From positions 617,380 through 681,379 of the forward strand of contig NZ_JACHXK010000002.1 in the NCBI RefSeq assembly GCF_014192105.1: DNA of 64,000 nt, in the 5' to 3' direction. The position numbers and the translations under genes were made by a program. Below the pieces are notes generated by a model. The model was not told the DNA's origin and ran no database searches. It saw only the letters and a list, made by a program, of their open reading frames with translations. Source of the stretch: Paenibacillus phyllosphaerae (GTDB lineage Bacteria > Bacillota > Bacilli > Paenibacillales > Paenibacillaceae). Below are positions 56,310 to 64,000 of the stretch, piece by piece; position 1 is the first letter of the stretch, and each line of letters begins with the position of its first letter.

Positions 56310-57575
56310 GTGAACAATTATACACTTAGCAATGGTTTGCGGGTTGTGGTGGAATATATCCCAACCTGCCGCTCGGTATCATTCGGAATATGGGTCAAGA
56401 CAGGTTCCCGGAACGAGACGCCGGAGAACAACGGGATTTCCCATTTTATCGAACATATGCTGTTCAAAGGGACGAAGAAACGCACGGCGAAGGATATCGC
56501 GGATCTGTTCGATGGCATTGGCGGTAACGTGAACGCCTTCACGGCCAAAGAATACACCTGCTATTTTGCCAAAGTGCTCGATCAGCATTTGCCGCTTGCC
56601 GTAGACGCATTGGCGGATATGTTCTTCGAATCGGAGTTCGACGAGAACGAGCTTAGCAAAGAAAAGAACGTCATCCTGGAAGAGATTTCAATGTACGAGG
56701 ATACGCCAGACGATAAAGTCCATGACGAAGCGTCGCGCGCCTCATATGGCGATCATCCGCTTGCTTATTCCATTCTGGGACTGGAAGAGCGCCTGACCGC
56801 AATGACGAGTGATACTTTACGCGAGCATATGAAAGCCAACTACCGCATCGACAATACGGTGATTAGCGTAGCAGGGAACGTAGAAGAGAAGGCGCTGCTC
56901 GAGCTGCTGGAAGCCCATTTCGGCGCATTCAGCAACCAGGGAGAGAGTAACCCGGTTACGGCGCCGACGTTCAGCGGTACATACTTGTTCCATAAGAAAA
57001 AAACAGAGCAAAACCATATCTGCATGACCTTCCCGGGATTATCGATTAATGATTCGCAGCTGTACGCGATGATTCTGCTGAATAACGCGGTAGGCGGCGG
57101 AATGAGCTCCCGTATGTTCCAGGAGATTCGCGAGAAGCGCGGTCTTGCGTATTCAGTCTATTCCTATCACACCTCGTATGCGGATAGCGGATTGTTCACG
57201 ATTTACGCAGGAACGGCGCCGAAGCAGACGAAGGACGTGCTTGATCTAACGATCGAGATGATGCAGGACCTTTCCGCGAAGGGCTTATCGGATGCGGAAC
57301 TTCACCGCGGCAAGGAGCAACTGAAGGGCAGCCTTATCCTTAGCTTGGAGAGCACGAGCAGCCGGATGAACCGTCTCGGCAAGAATGAGCTCATGCTGGG
57401 CCGTCACTATACGTTGGATGAACTGCTGTCCCGGATCGATTCGGTCACGATGGACGATATCCGCGATGTAACGAAGCGATTGCTTGCTGAGCCGTTTGCC
57501 GTAGCAATGGTAGGGAGCAACGATAAAGCGGCAGCGGCGATTGGGAGGGACTGTCTTGTATCAGGTTCAATTTAA
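56310..57575 (+). CDS. ymxG: M16-family zinc peptidase (YmxG/MlpA)
   Basis: This is a processing-peptidase-like protein (421 aa). The inverted zinc motif HFIEH is at residues 45-49 ([14 protein letters not shown]), with the distal Glu in [20 protein letters not shown]. The C-terminal domain has [20 protein letters not shown] followed by [13 protein letters not shown]. The GTG at 56310 sits 8 bases after AGGAGG (56296-56301). The ATG at 56304 is only 2 bases from it, so GTG is preferred, though the ATG remains possible. In B. subtilis MlpA has been linked to control of extracellular protease expression. It overlaps dut by 20 bases. Confidence 0.93.
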   Translation: MNNYTLSNGLRVVVEYIPTCRSVSFGIWVKTGSRNETPENNGISHFIEHMLFKGTKKRTAKDIADLFDGIGGNVNAFTAKEYTCYFAKVLDQHLPLAVDALADMFFESEFDENELSKEKNVILEEISMYEDTPDDKVHDEASRASYGDHPLAYSILGLEERLTAMTSDTLREHMKANYRIDNTVISVAGNVEEKALLELLEAHFGAFSNQGESNPVTAPTFSGTYLFHKKKTEQNHICMTFPGLSINDSQLYAMILLNNAVGGGMSSRMFQEIREKRGLAYSVYSYHTSYADSGLFTIYAGTAPKQTKDVLDLTIEMMQDLSAKGLSDAELHRGKEQLKGSLILSLESTSSRMNRLGKNELMLGRHYTLDELLSRIDSVTMDDIRDVTKRLLAEPFAVAMVGSNDKAAAAIGRDCLVSGSI

Positions 57576-57999
57576 GCGACTGCCTGGCAATGAGGATATC
57601 GAGCTTCCGAGCAAAATGTCTGAGCTTGCGGCAGGCTACGATGTGCGCGCAGCGGTGACGGAGCCGATCACCCTGCACCCAGGAGAACGCAAGCTCATTC
57701 CGACGGGCTTCGCAATGGCGATGCCTGGCGAGCTGGAAGCGCAGATTAGACCGCGAAGTGGTCTGGCGTTCAAGCATGGCATTACTTGCTTGAACTCGCC
57801 GGGAACGATCGACGCGGATTATCGCGGCGAGGTCAAAGTACTGCTCGTGAATCTAGGCCAGGAGCCGTTCACAATTGAGCGGGGCGAACGGATTGCCCAA
57901 ATGCTGTTCCAAGTCGTGCCGGCAGTCACCATCCATGAAGTTGAAGAACTTTCGGACACGATTCGCGGCGCTGGCGGCTTTGGCCATACAGGCGTTTAA
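57556..57999 (+). CDS. dut: Deoxyuridine 5'-triphosphate nucleotidohydrolase
   Basis: dUTPase (147 aa) hydrolyses dUTP to dUMP. The five trimeric dUTPase motifs are present: [41 protein letters not shown] and [11 protein letters not shown]. The TTG at 57556 follows GGGAGGGA (57543-57550). It starts inside the 3' end of the M16 peptidase gene, so the two are probably translationally coupled. Length is normal for the trimeric family. In B. subtilis the gene at this position is ymxH, and dut-type genes lie elsewhere. Confidence 0.95.
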   Translation: MYQVQFKRLPGNEDIELPSKMSELAAGYDVRAAVTEPITLHPGERKLIPTGFAMAMPGELEAQIRPRSGLAFKHGITCLNSPGTIDADYRGEVKVLLVNLGQEPFTIERGERIAQMLFQVVPAVTIHEVEELSDTIRGAGGFGHTGV

Positions 58000-58011
58000 C
58001 TAATAGTCATG

Positions 58012-58047
58012 AAAAGCCGGATTCCATCCTTGGAATCCGGCTTTTTT
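58012..58047 (+). terminator. Intrinsic terminator after dut
   Basis: A perfect 14-base stem, AAAGCCGGATTCCA and TGGAATCCGGCTTT, with a 4-base loop is followed by six T residues. This isolates the upstream genes from the sporulation operon. Confidence 0.92.
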
Positions 58048-58123
58048 GTGTGCCCTGAAGAACCGAGTGAGCCGAGATGCCCCGCGTCAGCTGCCCGGGA
58101 GAGAAATGGGTATTGGCGCAAGC

Positions 58124-58150
58124 ACCCATTGTAGGCTTTTGCATAAGATG
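58124..58150 (+). promoter_or_regulatory. Candidate sigma-K promoter for spoVFA
   Basis: AC (58124-58125), a 16-base spacer, then CATAAGATG (58142-58150) resembles the sigma-K consensus AC-N16/17-CATANNNTA with one mismatch. It lies about 85 bases before spoVFA, which is under sigma-K control in B. subtilis. Confidence 0.45.
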
Positions 58151-58235
58151 GTCTATAACCAAGTGGGCAAACAGACAATCGCGCTTGGCTTCTATGCGGG
58201 TGGGGTTGACTTTAGGAAAGGAGTGACTTGCGTAA

Positions 58236-59135
58236 ATGCTGACAGGGGTTCAAGTCGTGCTGCTCGGTGGAGATGCACGCCAGCTGGAAGTCATTCGCAA
58301 GCTGACTGAACTGGATGCTTCCGTTACAGTTGCCGGCTTTGACCAGTTGCATACACCTCTTGACGGCGCAGTTAAAGCAGAGTATAGCCAAGAGCTGTTT
58401 CACACTGCAGACGCGCTAATTTTGCCTGCCGTTGGTACTGATGACGAAGGAAGAATTCCGACAGTCTTCAGCGATCAGGAATTGGTACTATCGAGCGAAG
58501 AAGTGGCCAAACTGCCGAAGCATTGCACGATTTATGCCGGGATGGCGAAGCCGTATCTCCGTGAACTGTGCACACAGCATAACATCGGGCTCGTGGAATT
58601 GTTCGATCGTGACGACGTCGCTATTTATAACTCGATACCAACTGCCGAAGGCGCCATCATGATGGCGATTCAGAATACGGATATAACGATTCACGGCTCA
58701 TCTTCGATGGTGCTGGGGATTGGCCGGACGGGATTGACACTCGCGCGCACGCTGCAAGGATTAGGCGCGAAAGTGAAGATGGGCATCCGTCGCGAGGAGC
58801 ATTATGCAAGGGCGTATGAGATGGGTTTTGAGCCTTTTTACTTGAACCAGTTGATCAGTCAGGTGGGTAATATTGACTTGCTTTTTAACACAATTCCGAC
58901 TATGATAGTCACAGCGCAAATTATCGCAAATTTGCCATCGCGAGCGGTCATTATCGACCTTGCTTCCAAGCCGGGCGGAACGGATTTCCGTTTTGCTGAG
59001 AAGCGGGGTATTAAGGCATTGCTTGCCCCTGGTTTACCTGGGATCGTCGCGCCGAAGACGGCTGGACGAATCATAGCGGATGTGCTCAGTCGACTGATCA
59101 TGGACGAGACCAGTAAGCGGGGGAATGCGCAATGA
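58236..59135 (+). CDS. spoVFA: Dipicolinate synthase subunit A
   Basis: SpoVFA (DpaA, 299 aa) is the dehydrogenase-like subunit of dipicolinate synthase, which converts the DapA product into dipicolinic acid for the spore core. The N-terminal region (VQVVLLGGDARQLEVIRKLT) and the NAD(P)-binding segment (VLGIGRTGLTLARTLQGLGA) are clear, with PEGAIMMAI-like residues seen as PTAEGAIMMAIQNTDITIHG. The ATG follows AAAGGAGTG. It overlaps spoVFB by 4 bases. Length is standard (297 aa in B. subtilis). Confidence 0.96.
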   Translation: MLTGVQVVLLGGDARQLEVIRKLTELDASVTVAGFDQLHTPLDGAVKAEYSQELFHTADALILPAVGTDDEGRIPTVFSDQELVLSSEEVAKLPKHCTIYAGMAKPYLRELCTQHNIGLVELFDRDDVAIYNSIPTAEGAIMMAIQNTDITIHGSSSMVLGIGRTGLTLARTLQGLGAKVKMGIRREEHYARAYEMGFEPFYLNQLISQVGNIDLLFNTIPTMIVTAQIIANLPSRAVIIDLASKPGGTDFRFAEKRGIKALLAPGLPGIVAPKTAGRIIADVLSRLIMDETSKRGNAQ

Positions 59136-59725
59136 AATGGCAAGGGAAAACGGTTGGCTATGCTCTGACAGGTTCTCATTGTACGTTTGAAGAAGTAATG
59201 CCTGTCATTCAACGTTTTGTAGATGAAGGCGCGAATGTTGTGCCGATCGTCACGAATACAATTCTAACAACAGACACGCGCTTCGGCACATCGGCTGGAT
59301 GGTTGGAGCAGCTGAAGTCGATTACCGGCAACGAACTCATTACATCGATTGTTCAGGCAGAACCGCTTGGTCCATCCAAGCTGCTGGATGTTATGGTCAT
59401 CGCGCCTTGCACAGGGAATACGACAAGCAAACTGGCGAATGCAATGACAGACAGTCCCGTACTTATGGCAGCCAAAGCGCAAATGCGCAATCAACGTCCG
59501 CTTGTCATTGCCATCTCCACGAACGATGGACTTGGACTGAACGCGGCGAACATTGCGAAGCTGCTCGTAACGAAGAACGTGTATTTTGTACCGTTCGGCC
59601 AGGATAATCCGATTCAGAAGCCGAATTCGCTCGTAGCGAGAATGGATCTGGTTCCGGAGGCCTGCGAAGCGGCACTTGAAGGCAAACAACTTCAACCGCT
59701 GCTCGTCGAACGCTTTCATAATTAG
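59132..59725 (+). CDS. spoVFB: Dipicolinate synthase subunit B
   Basis: SpoVFB (DpaB, 197 aa) is the flavoprotein-type subunit of dipicolinate synthase. It opens MKWQGKTVGYALTGSHCTFE and has the Pumilio-like flavoprotein fold signatures MVIAPCTGNTTSKLANAMTD and VLMAAKAQMRNQRPLVIAIS, then NDGLGLNAANIAKLL. Length matches B. subtilis (200 aa). ATGA overlap with spoVFA indicates coupled translation. Confidence 0.96.
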   Translation: MKWQGKTVGYALTGSHCTFEEVMPVIQRFVDEGANVVPIVTNTILTTDTRFGTSAGWLEQLKSITGNELITSIVQAEPLGPSKLLDVMVIAPCTGNTTSKLANAMTDSPVLMAAKAQMRNQRPLVIAISTNDGLGLNAANIAKLLVTKNVYFVPFGQDNPIQKPNSLVARMDLVPEACEAALEGKQLQPLLVERFHN

Positions 59726-59784
59726 TTCGTTTAGCCGGAGTATTCCGAATATTAACTACCTTTTGCTTACGTCTTAAGAGGTAG

Positions 59785-59821
59785 GAGCAGGGCGCAATCT
59801 CTATGAGGGATTCGCCTGCTC
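59785..59821 (+). terminator. Degenerate inverted repeat after spoVFB
   Basis: GAGCAGGGCG (59785-59794) and CGCCTGCTC (59813-59821) pair with one bulged base around an 18-base loop. They are followed by TTATCTCCCTTT. It may be a weak spoVF terminator or debris. Confidence 0.4.
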
Positions 59822-59883
59822 TTATCTCCCTTTCATTCGTTCGCCGGACTTCGTCCATTACGGGCCGTGCTTGATCCGCTGGA

Positions 59884-60163
59884 GTGAATCCGGGCATTAG
59901 CCGGTTAGCGCTCCCAGTCCAGGAGCAGATCGCCTTATGGCCATGCATGCGAATTGACAAGTTCCAAGAGAACGGCCTATACGCTTTAATTAGACTATGA
60001 CCTGGAAGACGTGAAGGCATTATTGTCCGATGCACTAGGTGTCATCGATAAGGATGATCCTGCTTATCAGGCCAGGCATACCCGCTTGCGACTGAAGCTG
60101 CCGGCAACGATTCGTTTCATCGGCCAAGGGCCCGTGACCGAGGATGATCCGCGCAGCCTCTAA
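59884..60163 (+). pseudogene. Possible decayed protein fragment in the asd position
   Basis: Two adjacent frames read like real protein. Frame one, 59884-59997, has SRLALPVQEQIALWPCMRID then KFQENGLYALIRL before a TGA. A +1 shift gives frame two, 59990-60163, with LDYDLEDVKALLSDALGVID then KDDPAYQARHTRLRLKLPAT and IRFIGQGPVTEDDPRSL before TAA. Neither has an obvious start or ribosome site. I do not recognise the family, and it does not resemble aspartate-semialdehyde dehydrogenase. It may be a frameshifted remnant, or chance. The rest of 59726-60324 shows no gene. Confidence 0.35.
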
Positions 60164-60324
60164 CATGTGGATTGTTTCGGGCAATTGACATCAAGGCACT
60201 GCTTGAAGACAGTACAAATTGCAGCACTTTATCGCCAATAAAGAATAGAGCTTCTTCATGATGAGCGGGTTGCCTTTCGTGACGGTCTGACTTTCGTCTT
60301 GCGGTCGGATACGGAGGTTTGAAC

Positions 60325-61539
60325 ATGCCCATTCTAGTCCAGAAATTCGGTGGAACCTCGTTATCCTCGAATGAATCACGTCAACTCGTGCTGAAGCATA
60401 TTGAACGTGAACGAAAGCTGCAATACGGCATCGTCGTTGTCGTATCGGCAATGGGGAGAAAAGGTGAACCTTATGCCACCGATACGCTCCTGTCGCTGAT
60501 TCAAGATAATGGAGATGCGCTCCCGACACGGGAGAGGGATATGCTGATGGGCTGTGGAGAAATTATTTCCGCGGCCACTTTGTGCAGTCTGCTGAATGCA
60601 GCTTCAATCCCTGCCGTTGCCTTAACCGGCGGGGGAGCAGGAATGATTACGGATGCACAGTTCGGCCGGGCACGTATTCTGGAGATCCGGACGGAGTCGA
60701 TTACAAGACATCTGCAAGAAGGCAAGGTAGTTGTCGTGACAGGCTTCCAAGGCGTTACGGAGGCTGGCGACTTAACGACGCTTGGCCGCGGCGGAAGCGA
60801 CACTTCCGCAACTGCGCTTGGCGCAGCCCTGCACGCGGAACGAGTCGATATTTATACCGACGTTAACGGCATTCTGACGGCTGACCCAAGGATTGTCGAG
60901 GATGCACGACCGCTTACCGTAGTAGGCTATGCCGAGATTTGCAACATGGCCAGACTTGGGGCGAAAGTCATCCATCCGCGAGCCGTAGAGATCGCGCAGC
61001 AGGCCCGCATTCCGATTCGCGTCCGTTCGACATTCTCGGAGGATGAAGGAACACTGGTGACAGATGTTCCGGAATTCCGCCGGTCGGCTTCCGTTAGGGA
61101 TCGTCACGTCACAGGCGTGACCCATGTTAGCGGAATTACGCAGATTACGGTTCATGCGCAGGATGGACCGGCTGACGTTCAGTTACAAGTATTCCAGGCT
61201 ATGGCGCGTCATCACATCAGCGTTGACTTTATCAACGTGACGCCTGGCGGCGCGGTCTATACCGTATTTGACCACGATGCAGATCAAGCCGTTGCCGTTC
61301 TTCAATCGATCGGCTTCTCGCCGAAAGCTGTCAATGAATGCGCGAAAGTGTCCGTTATTGGCGGTGGGATGAACGGGGTCCCAGGCATAATGGCCCGTAT
61401 CGTGGAGGCGTTAACGGAACAGGGAATCCCTATTTTGCAGTCGGCGGATTCGAATACGACGATCTGGGTGCTTGTTAAGGAAAGAGATATGGCAGACGCC
61501 CTTCGTGCACTGCATGCTAAGTTCTCACTTCATGAATAA
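60325..61539 (+). CDS. dapG: Aspartokinase (DapG type)
   Basis: This 404 aa enzyme makes aspartyl phosphate, the first step to lysine, diaminopimelate and dipicolinate. The N-terminal signature is MPILVQKFGGTSLSSNESRQ. Further motifs are VVVSAMGRKGEPYATDTLLS, LTGGGAGMITDAQ and TLGRGGSDTSATALGAAL. Two ACT domains are at the C terminus (about 265-400). The ATG at 60325 follows GGAGG (60313-60317). An upstream in-frame TTG is too close to that site. Position next to spoVF and dapA supports the DapG class. Confidence 0.94.
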   Translation: MPILVQKFGGTSLSSNESRQLVLKHIERERKLQYGIVVVVSAMGRKGEPYATDTLLSLIQDNGDALPTRERDMLMGCGEIISAATLCSLLNAASIPAVALTGGGAGMITDAQFGRARILEIRTESITRHLQEGKVVVVTGFQGVTEAGDLTTLGRGGSDTSATALGAALHAERVDIYTDVNGILTADPRIVEDARPLTVVGYAEICNMARLGAKVIHPRAVEIAQQARIPIRVRSTFSEDEGTLVTDVPEFRRSASVRDRHVTGVTHVSGITQITVHAQDGPADVQLQVFQAMARHHISVDFINVTPGGAVYTVFDHDADQAVAVLQSIGFSPKAVNECAKVSVIGGGMNGVPGIMARIVEALTEQGIPILQSADSNTTIWVLVKERDMADALRALHAKFSLHE

Positions 61540-61600
61540 ATTTCAGCAACGAATAACGGCTCTAATTTTTCATTTTTAACATAGCATTGTCCAAACAAAG

Positions 61601-61632
61601 CCTGCGCTAGCTGCTCTTTAGCATAGCGCAGG
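61601..61632 (+). other. Hairpin in the dapG-dapA intergenic region
   Basis: CCTGCGCTA (61601-61609) and TAGCGCAGG (61624-61632) are perfectly complementary around a 14-base loop, just before the dapA ribosome site AGGGGGAG. No T-tract follows. It may be a structural element in the dapA leader. Confidence 0.5.
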
Positions 61633-61657
61633 GCTGAAGTATTTAGGGGGAGACCAG

Positions 61658-62521
61658 ATGCAATTCGGCAGACTAATCACCGCGATGGTAACACCGTTCG
61701 ATGATAACGGTGCAATTGACTGGGAGACAACCGGGCAATTAATCGATTTTTTGATTGAAACGCAGCAAAGCGATAGCCTGGTTATTTCGGGTACGACAGG
61801 CGAATCGCCTACGCTGACGGATGAGGAGAAGGAACAGCTCTTCCGCTTTTCCGTTGAACGTGCGAACGGCCGGTGCAAGATTATCGCCGGGACAGGCAGC
61901 AACGATACGAGGCACTCCATTCATTTGACGAAAATTGCAGAATCCTGTGGCGTGGATGCCGTTCTGCTCGTCGTTCCATATTACAATCGTCCTACGCAAG
62001 AGGGCATTTACCAGCATTTCAAAGCAATTGCCGCTTCTACGAAGCTGCCTGTCATGCTGTACAATGTACCGTCTCGGACAGTTGCGAGCATGACAGCTGA
62101 GACAACGCTGCGCCTAGCCGAGATCGACAACATCGTAGCGACAAAAGAATGCGCTTCACTCGAACAAGTTACGCAGATTGTCGCTGGAGCACCTGCCGGC
62201 TTTACCGTATTTAGCGGCGATGATGGTGTTGCGCTTCCTGTGCTCGCCGTCGGCGGCTATGGGATCGTCAGCGTGGCCAGCCATATCGTCGGCAGCAAGA
62301 TGAAGCAGATGATTGAAGCTTATCTGGCAGGCCGCGTCGAGGAAGCTGCCAAGCTTCACGTGGAATGCTTCCCGGTATTCAAAGGTCTGTTCGAACTGCC
62401 GAACCCGACACTGGTCAAGGCAGCGCTTGCTCTGATCGGTCAGCCGGTTGGCGGAGTACGCCTGCCGCTAGTTGTTGCGAGCGAGGCCGATATCGAGTCG
62501 CTTCGCCGGATATTGCCGTAA
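61658..62521 (+). CDS. dapA: 4-hydroxy-tetrahydrodipicolinate synthase
   Basis: DapA (287 aa) condenses aspartate semialdehyde with pyruvate. Its product feeds both lysine synthesis and the dipicolinate synthase encoded upstream. It shows GRLITAMVTPFDDNGAIDWE, ISGTTGESPTLTDEEKEQLF and LLVVPYYNRPTQEGIYQHFK. The Schiff-base Lys is at residue 163 (IVATKECASLEQ). FSGDDGVALP lies further on. Length is near the usual 290 aa. Confidence 0.97.
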   Translation: MQFGRLITAMVTPFDDNGAIDWETTGQLIDFLIETQQSDSLVISGTTGESPTLTDEEKEQLFRFSVERANGRCKIIAGTGSNDTRHSIHLTKIAESCGVDAVLLVVPYYNRPTQEGIYQHFKAIAASTKLPVMLYNVPSRTVASMTAETTLRLAEIDNIVATKECASLEQVTQIVAGAPAGFTVFSGDDGVALPVLAVGGYGIVSVASHIVGSKMKQMIEAYLAGRVEEAAKLHVECFPVFKGLFELPNPTLVKAALALIGQPVGGVRLPLVVASEADIESLRRILP

Positions 62522-62558
62522 GCCGTCTCTCTTTGACAATTGGAAAAGCACTCGTGAT

Positions 62559-62592
62559 AAGGCCGGTGCGGAATGCATCGGTCTTTTGTTTT
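62559..62592 (+). terminator. Terminator-like hairpin after dapA
   Basis: AAGGCCGGTGC and GCATCGGTCTT pair, with two G-U pairs, around a short loop and run into TTGTTTT. Confidence 0.65.
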
Positions 62593-62647
62593 CAACAAAT
62601 TTCGCTACAAATTTATTCCAATACATAACAAGAAAGAATACGTTTAC

Positions 62648-62677
62648 TTGTGTTTCTTAATTTCAATCATGTATAAT
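62648..62677 (+). promoter_or_regulatory. Candidate sigma-A promoter for the RNase J gene
   Basis: TTGTGT (62648-62653) and a perfect TATAAT (62672-62677) are separated by 18 bases. This leaves an untranslated leader of about 145 bases. The 308-base gap after dapA holds this promoter and the dapA terminator, and I see no gene there. Confidence 0.65.
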
Positions 62678-62829
62678 GTTCTCAAGTGACGATGTGCGGC
62701 AAATTTTAGTAAATGGATTAAGGTTTGGAGCGGCGTCCATAACCACTCGAAGATCAACACCCCGAATTTCGACTTTATTGAATAATGGGGTTTACATTAC
62801 TGCATTTTTAATAGGAGGTACAGATCCAC

Positions 62830-64000
62830 TTGTCGAAGAAAAACACCCAGGATAAATTGCTCATTTTCGCATTGGGCGGCGTAGGTGAAATCGGAAAGAA
62901 CATGTATGTCATTCAATATGGCAATGACATCGTTGTCGTTGATTCGGGGCTGAAGTTCCCGGAAGAGGATATGCTTGGCATTGATATTGTCATTCCAGAC
63001 ATTACATACCTGACAGAGAACCGCGACAAAGTTCGCGCAATTCTAATTACTCACGGTCACGAAGACCATATTGGCGGTCTTCCGTATGTACTGAAGAATC
63101 TGAATGTGCCTGTATACGGCACGAAGCTTACGCTCGGCCTTATCGAAGGCAAATTGAAAGAAGCAGGCCTGCTCGGAGAAACGAAGCGCATTCTCATCAA
63201 CGCAGAGTCCGAGATCCAATTGGGCTCGATTAAAGCTTCCTTCTTCAAAACGAACCACAGTATTCCGGATTCCGTCGGCGTGTGCTTGGATACGCCGGAA
63301 GGAACGGTCGTACATACGGGTGACTTTAAGTTCGACCATACGCCAGTGAACAATCAATATGCTGACCTGCAGCGGATTGCCGATATCGGCAAACGCGGCG
63401 TTCTTGCGTTGTTGTCTGACAGTACGAACGCTGAACGCCCAGGTTTCACGCCTTCGGAGAGCATGATCGGGCCAGAGCTGGAAGATATTTTCCGCAAATC
63501 GCCGCAACGTGTCGTTATTGCAACGTTCGCATCGAACGTGCACCGTATTCAGCAAGTTATTAATGCTGCTATCGCCACACGCCGCAAAATTGCTGTCGTA
63601 GGCCGTAGTATGGTGAACGTGGTTTCGATCGCATCTGAACTAGGATATCTCGATATTCCGGAAGGTATGCTTATCGAACCGGAAGAAGTGAACAAAATGG
63701 CCGCTGACCGTGTCGTCGTACTGTCGACAGGAAGCCAAGGCGAGCCTATGTCAGCGCTCACGCGCATGGCACGCAACACGCATCGGAAGATTGACATTAT
63801 GCCAGGGGATACCGTCATTATTGCAGCTACACCGATCCCGGGCAATGAGCGTTACGTAGGTCGTACAGTGGACGAGCTGTTCCGTCTCGGCGCTAACGTT
63901 ATTTATGGCCCAGGCTCCATCTCCGGCGTACACGTATCCGGTCACGGTAGCCAAGAAGAGCTGAAGCTGATGCTCAACCTGATTCGTCCGAAATACTTTA
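62830..64000 (+). CDS. rnjB: Ribonuclease J, RNase J2-like (3' end outside window)
   Basis: The first 390 codons of an RNase J run off the right edge. The TTG at 62830 follows AGGAGGT (62814-62820) at 9 bases. The beta-lactamase motif HGHEDH is at residues 75-80 (ITHGHEDHIGG), with NHSIPDSVGV, VHTGDFKFD and the beta-CASP segment RVVIATFASNVHRIQQVINA. HVSGHGSQEELKLMLNLIRP closes the visible part. The opening MSKKNTQDKLLIFALGGVGE, the SGHGSQEELK region and position after dapA match B. subtilis RNase J2. Unlike that protein, as I recall it, the zinc-binding motif here is complete. Confidence 0.93.
   Translation, partial: MSKKNTQDKLLIFALGGVGEIGKNMYVIQYGNDIVVVDSGLKFPEEDMLGIDIVIPDITYLTENRDKVRAILITHGHEDHIGGLPYVLKNLNVPVYGTKLTLGLIEGKLKEAGLLGETKRILINAESEIQLGSIKASFFKTNHSIPDSVGVCLDTPEGTVVHTGDFKFDHTPVNNQYADLQRIADIGKRGVLALLSDSTNAERPGFTPSESMIGPELEDIFRKSPQRVVIATFASNVHRIQQVINAAIATRRKIAVVGRSMVNVVSIASELGYLDIPEGMLIEPEEVNKMAADRVVVLSTGSQGEPMSALTRMARNTHRKIDIMPGDTVIIAATPIPGNERYVGRTVDELFRLGANVIYGPGSISGVHVSGHGSQEELKLMLNLIRPKYF

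Noticed and set aside
58046..58309. 87-codon + strand frame upstream of spoVFA
   Set aside because: It starts inside the dut terminator, overlaps spoVFA out of frame, lacks a ribosome site and resembles no known family. The tract is better explained as a promoter region.
59505..60035. 176-codon - strand frame across the spoVFB-dapG gap
   Set aside because: Half of it lies opposite spoVFB, no start signal is visible, and the translation shows no motifs. The + strand frames there look more protein-like.
60184..60212. Perfect TTGACA upstream of dapG as a promoter
   Set aside because: No acceptable -10 box is found at 16-18 bases from it, so the promoter for dapG could not be assigned.

Overview
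The window looks like a chromosome segment from a Gram-positive, flagellated, endospore-forming member of the Bacillales, most likely Paenibacillus or a close relative. The evidence is Bacillus-type gene order in the fla/che operon and in the rpsB-to-dapA housekeeping block, a PolC-type replicase, dipicolinate synthase genes, strong AGGAGG ribosome binding sites, frequent TTG/GTG starts and moderate GC content. The genus call is an inference from synteny and protein character, since no search was possible. All recognisable genes lie on the + strand and are tightly packed. I saw no tRNA, rRNA, CRISPR array, insertion sequence or prophage.

Region 1 (1-30156) is the fla/che operon from the C-terminal part of fliF onward: fliF', fliG, fliH, fliI, fliJ, a MotE-like MgtE_N protein, fliK, flgD, a TIGR02530-type flagellar operon gene, a flgE/flgG-type hook or rod gene, flbD (swrD), fliL, fliM, fliY, cheY, fliO, fliP, fliQ, fliR, flhB, flhA, flhF, flhG, cheB, cheA, cheW, cheC, cheD, a small membrane protein, sigD, a DUF342 (FapA-like) protein, a small basic protein, a SwrB-like DUF6115 protein and a membrane protein with a C-terminal MltG/LysM-like domain. 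Many genes overlap by 4-20 bases, as expected for one co-transcribed unit that builds the basal body, export gate, rotor/switch, hook and chemotaxis signalling complex.

Region 2 (30157-43278) is a translation, envelope and replication block: rpsB, tsf, pyrH, frr, uppS, cdsA, dxr, rseP, proS and polC. A clear sigma-A promoter precedes rpsB. Terminator-like hairpins follow rpsB, tsf and proS.

Region 3 (43279-55084) is the nusA-infB operon and its followers: rimP, nusA, rnpM, ylxQ, infB, rbfA, nrnA, truB, ribF, rpsO and pnp. It begins with a 390-base leader carrying a near-consensus promoter and a strong hairpin, a candidate NusA autoregulation site.

Region 4 (55085-64000) holds a ylxY-type polysaccharide deacetylase homologue, an M16 peptidase (ymxG/mlpA), dut, spoVFA and spoVFB, dapG, dapA and the first 390 codons of an RNase J. 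The asd gene that usually sits between spoVFB and dapG is missing. Its place is a 599-base tract with what looks like a decayed protein fragment.

No wholly new multi-gene system is evident. The most unusual items are the asd-less dipicolinate/lysine locus with its debris, a CheB with a linker of more than 200 residues, 42-base tandem repeats in infB, the accessory genes at the end of the fla/che operon, the rimP leader, and an RNase J2-like protein that keeps the full catalytic motif.
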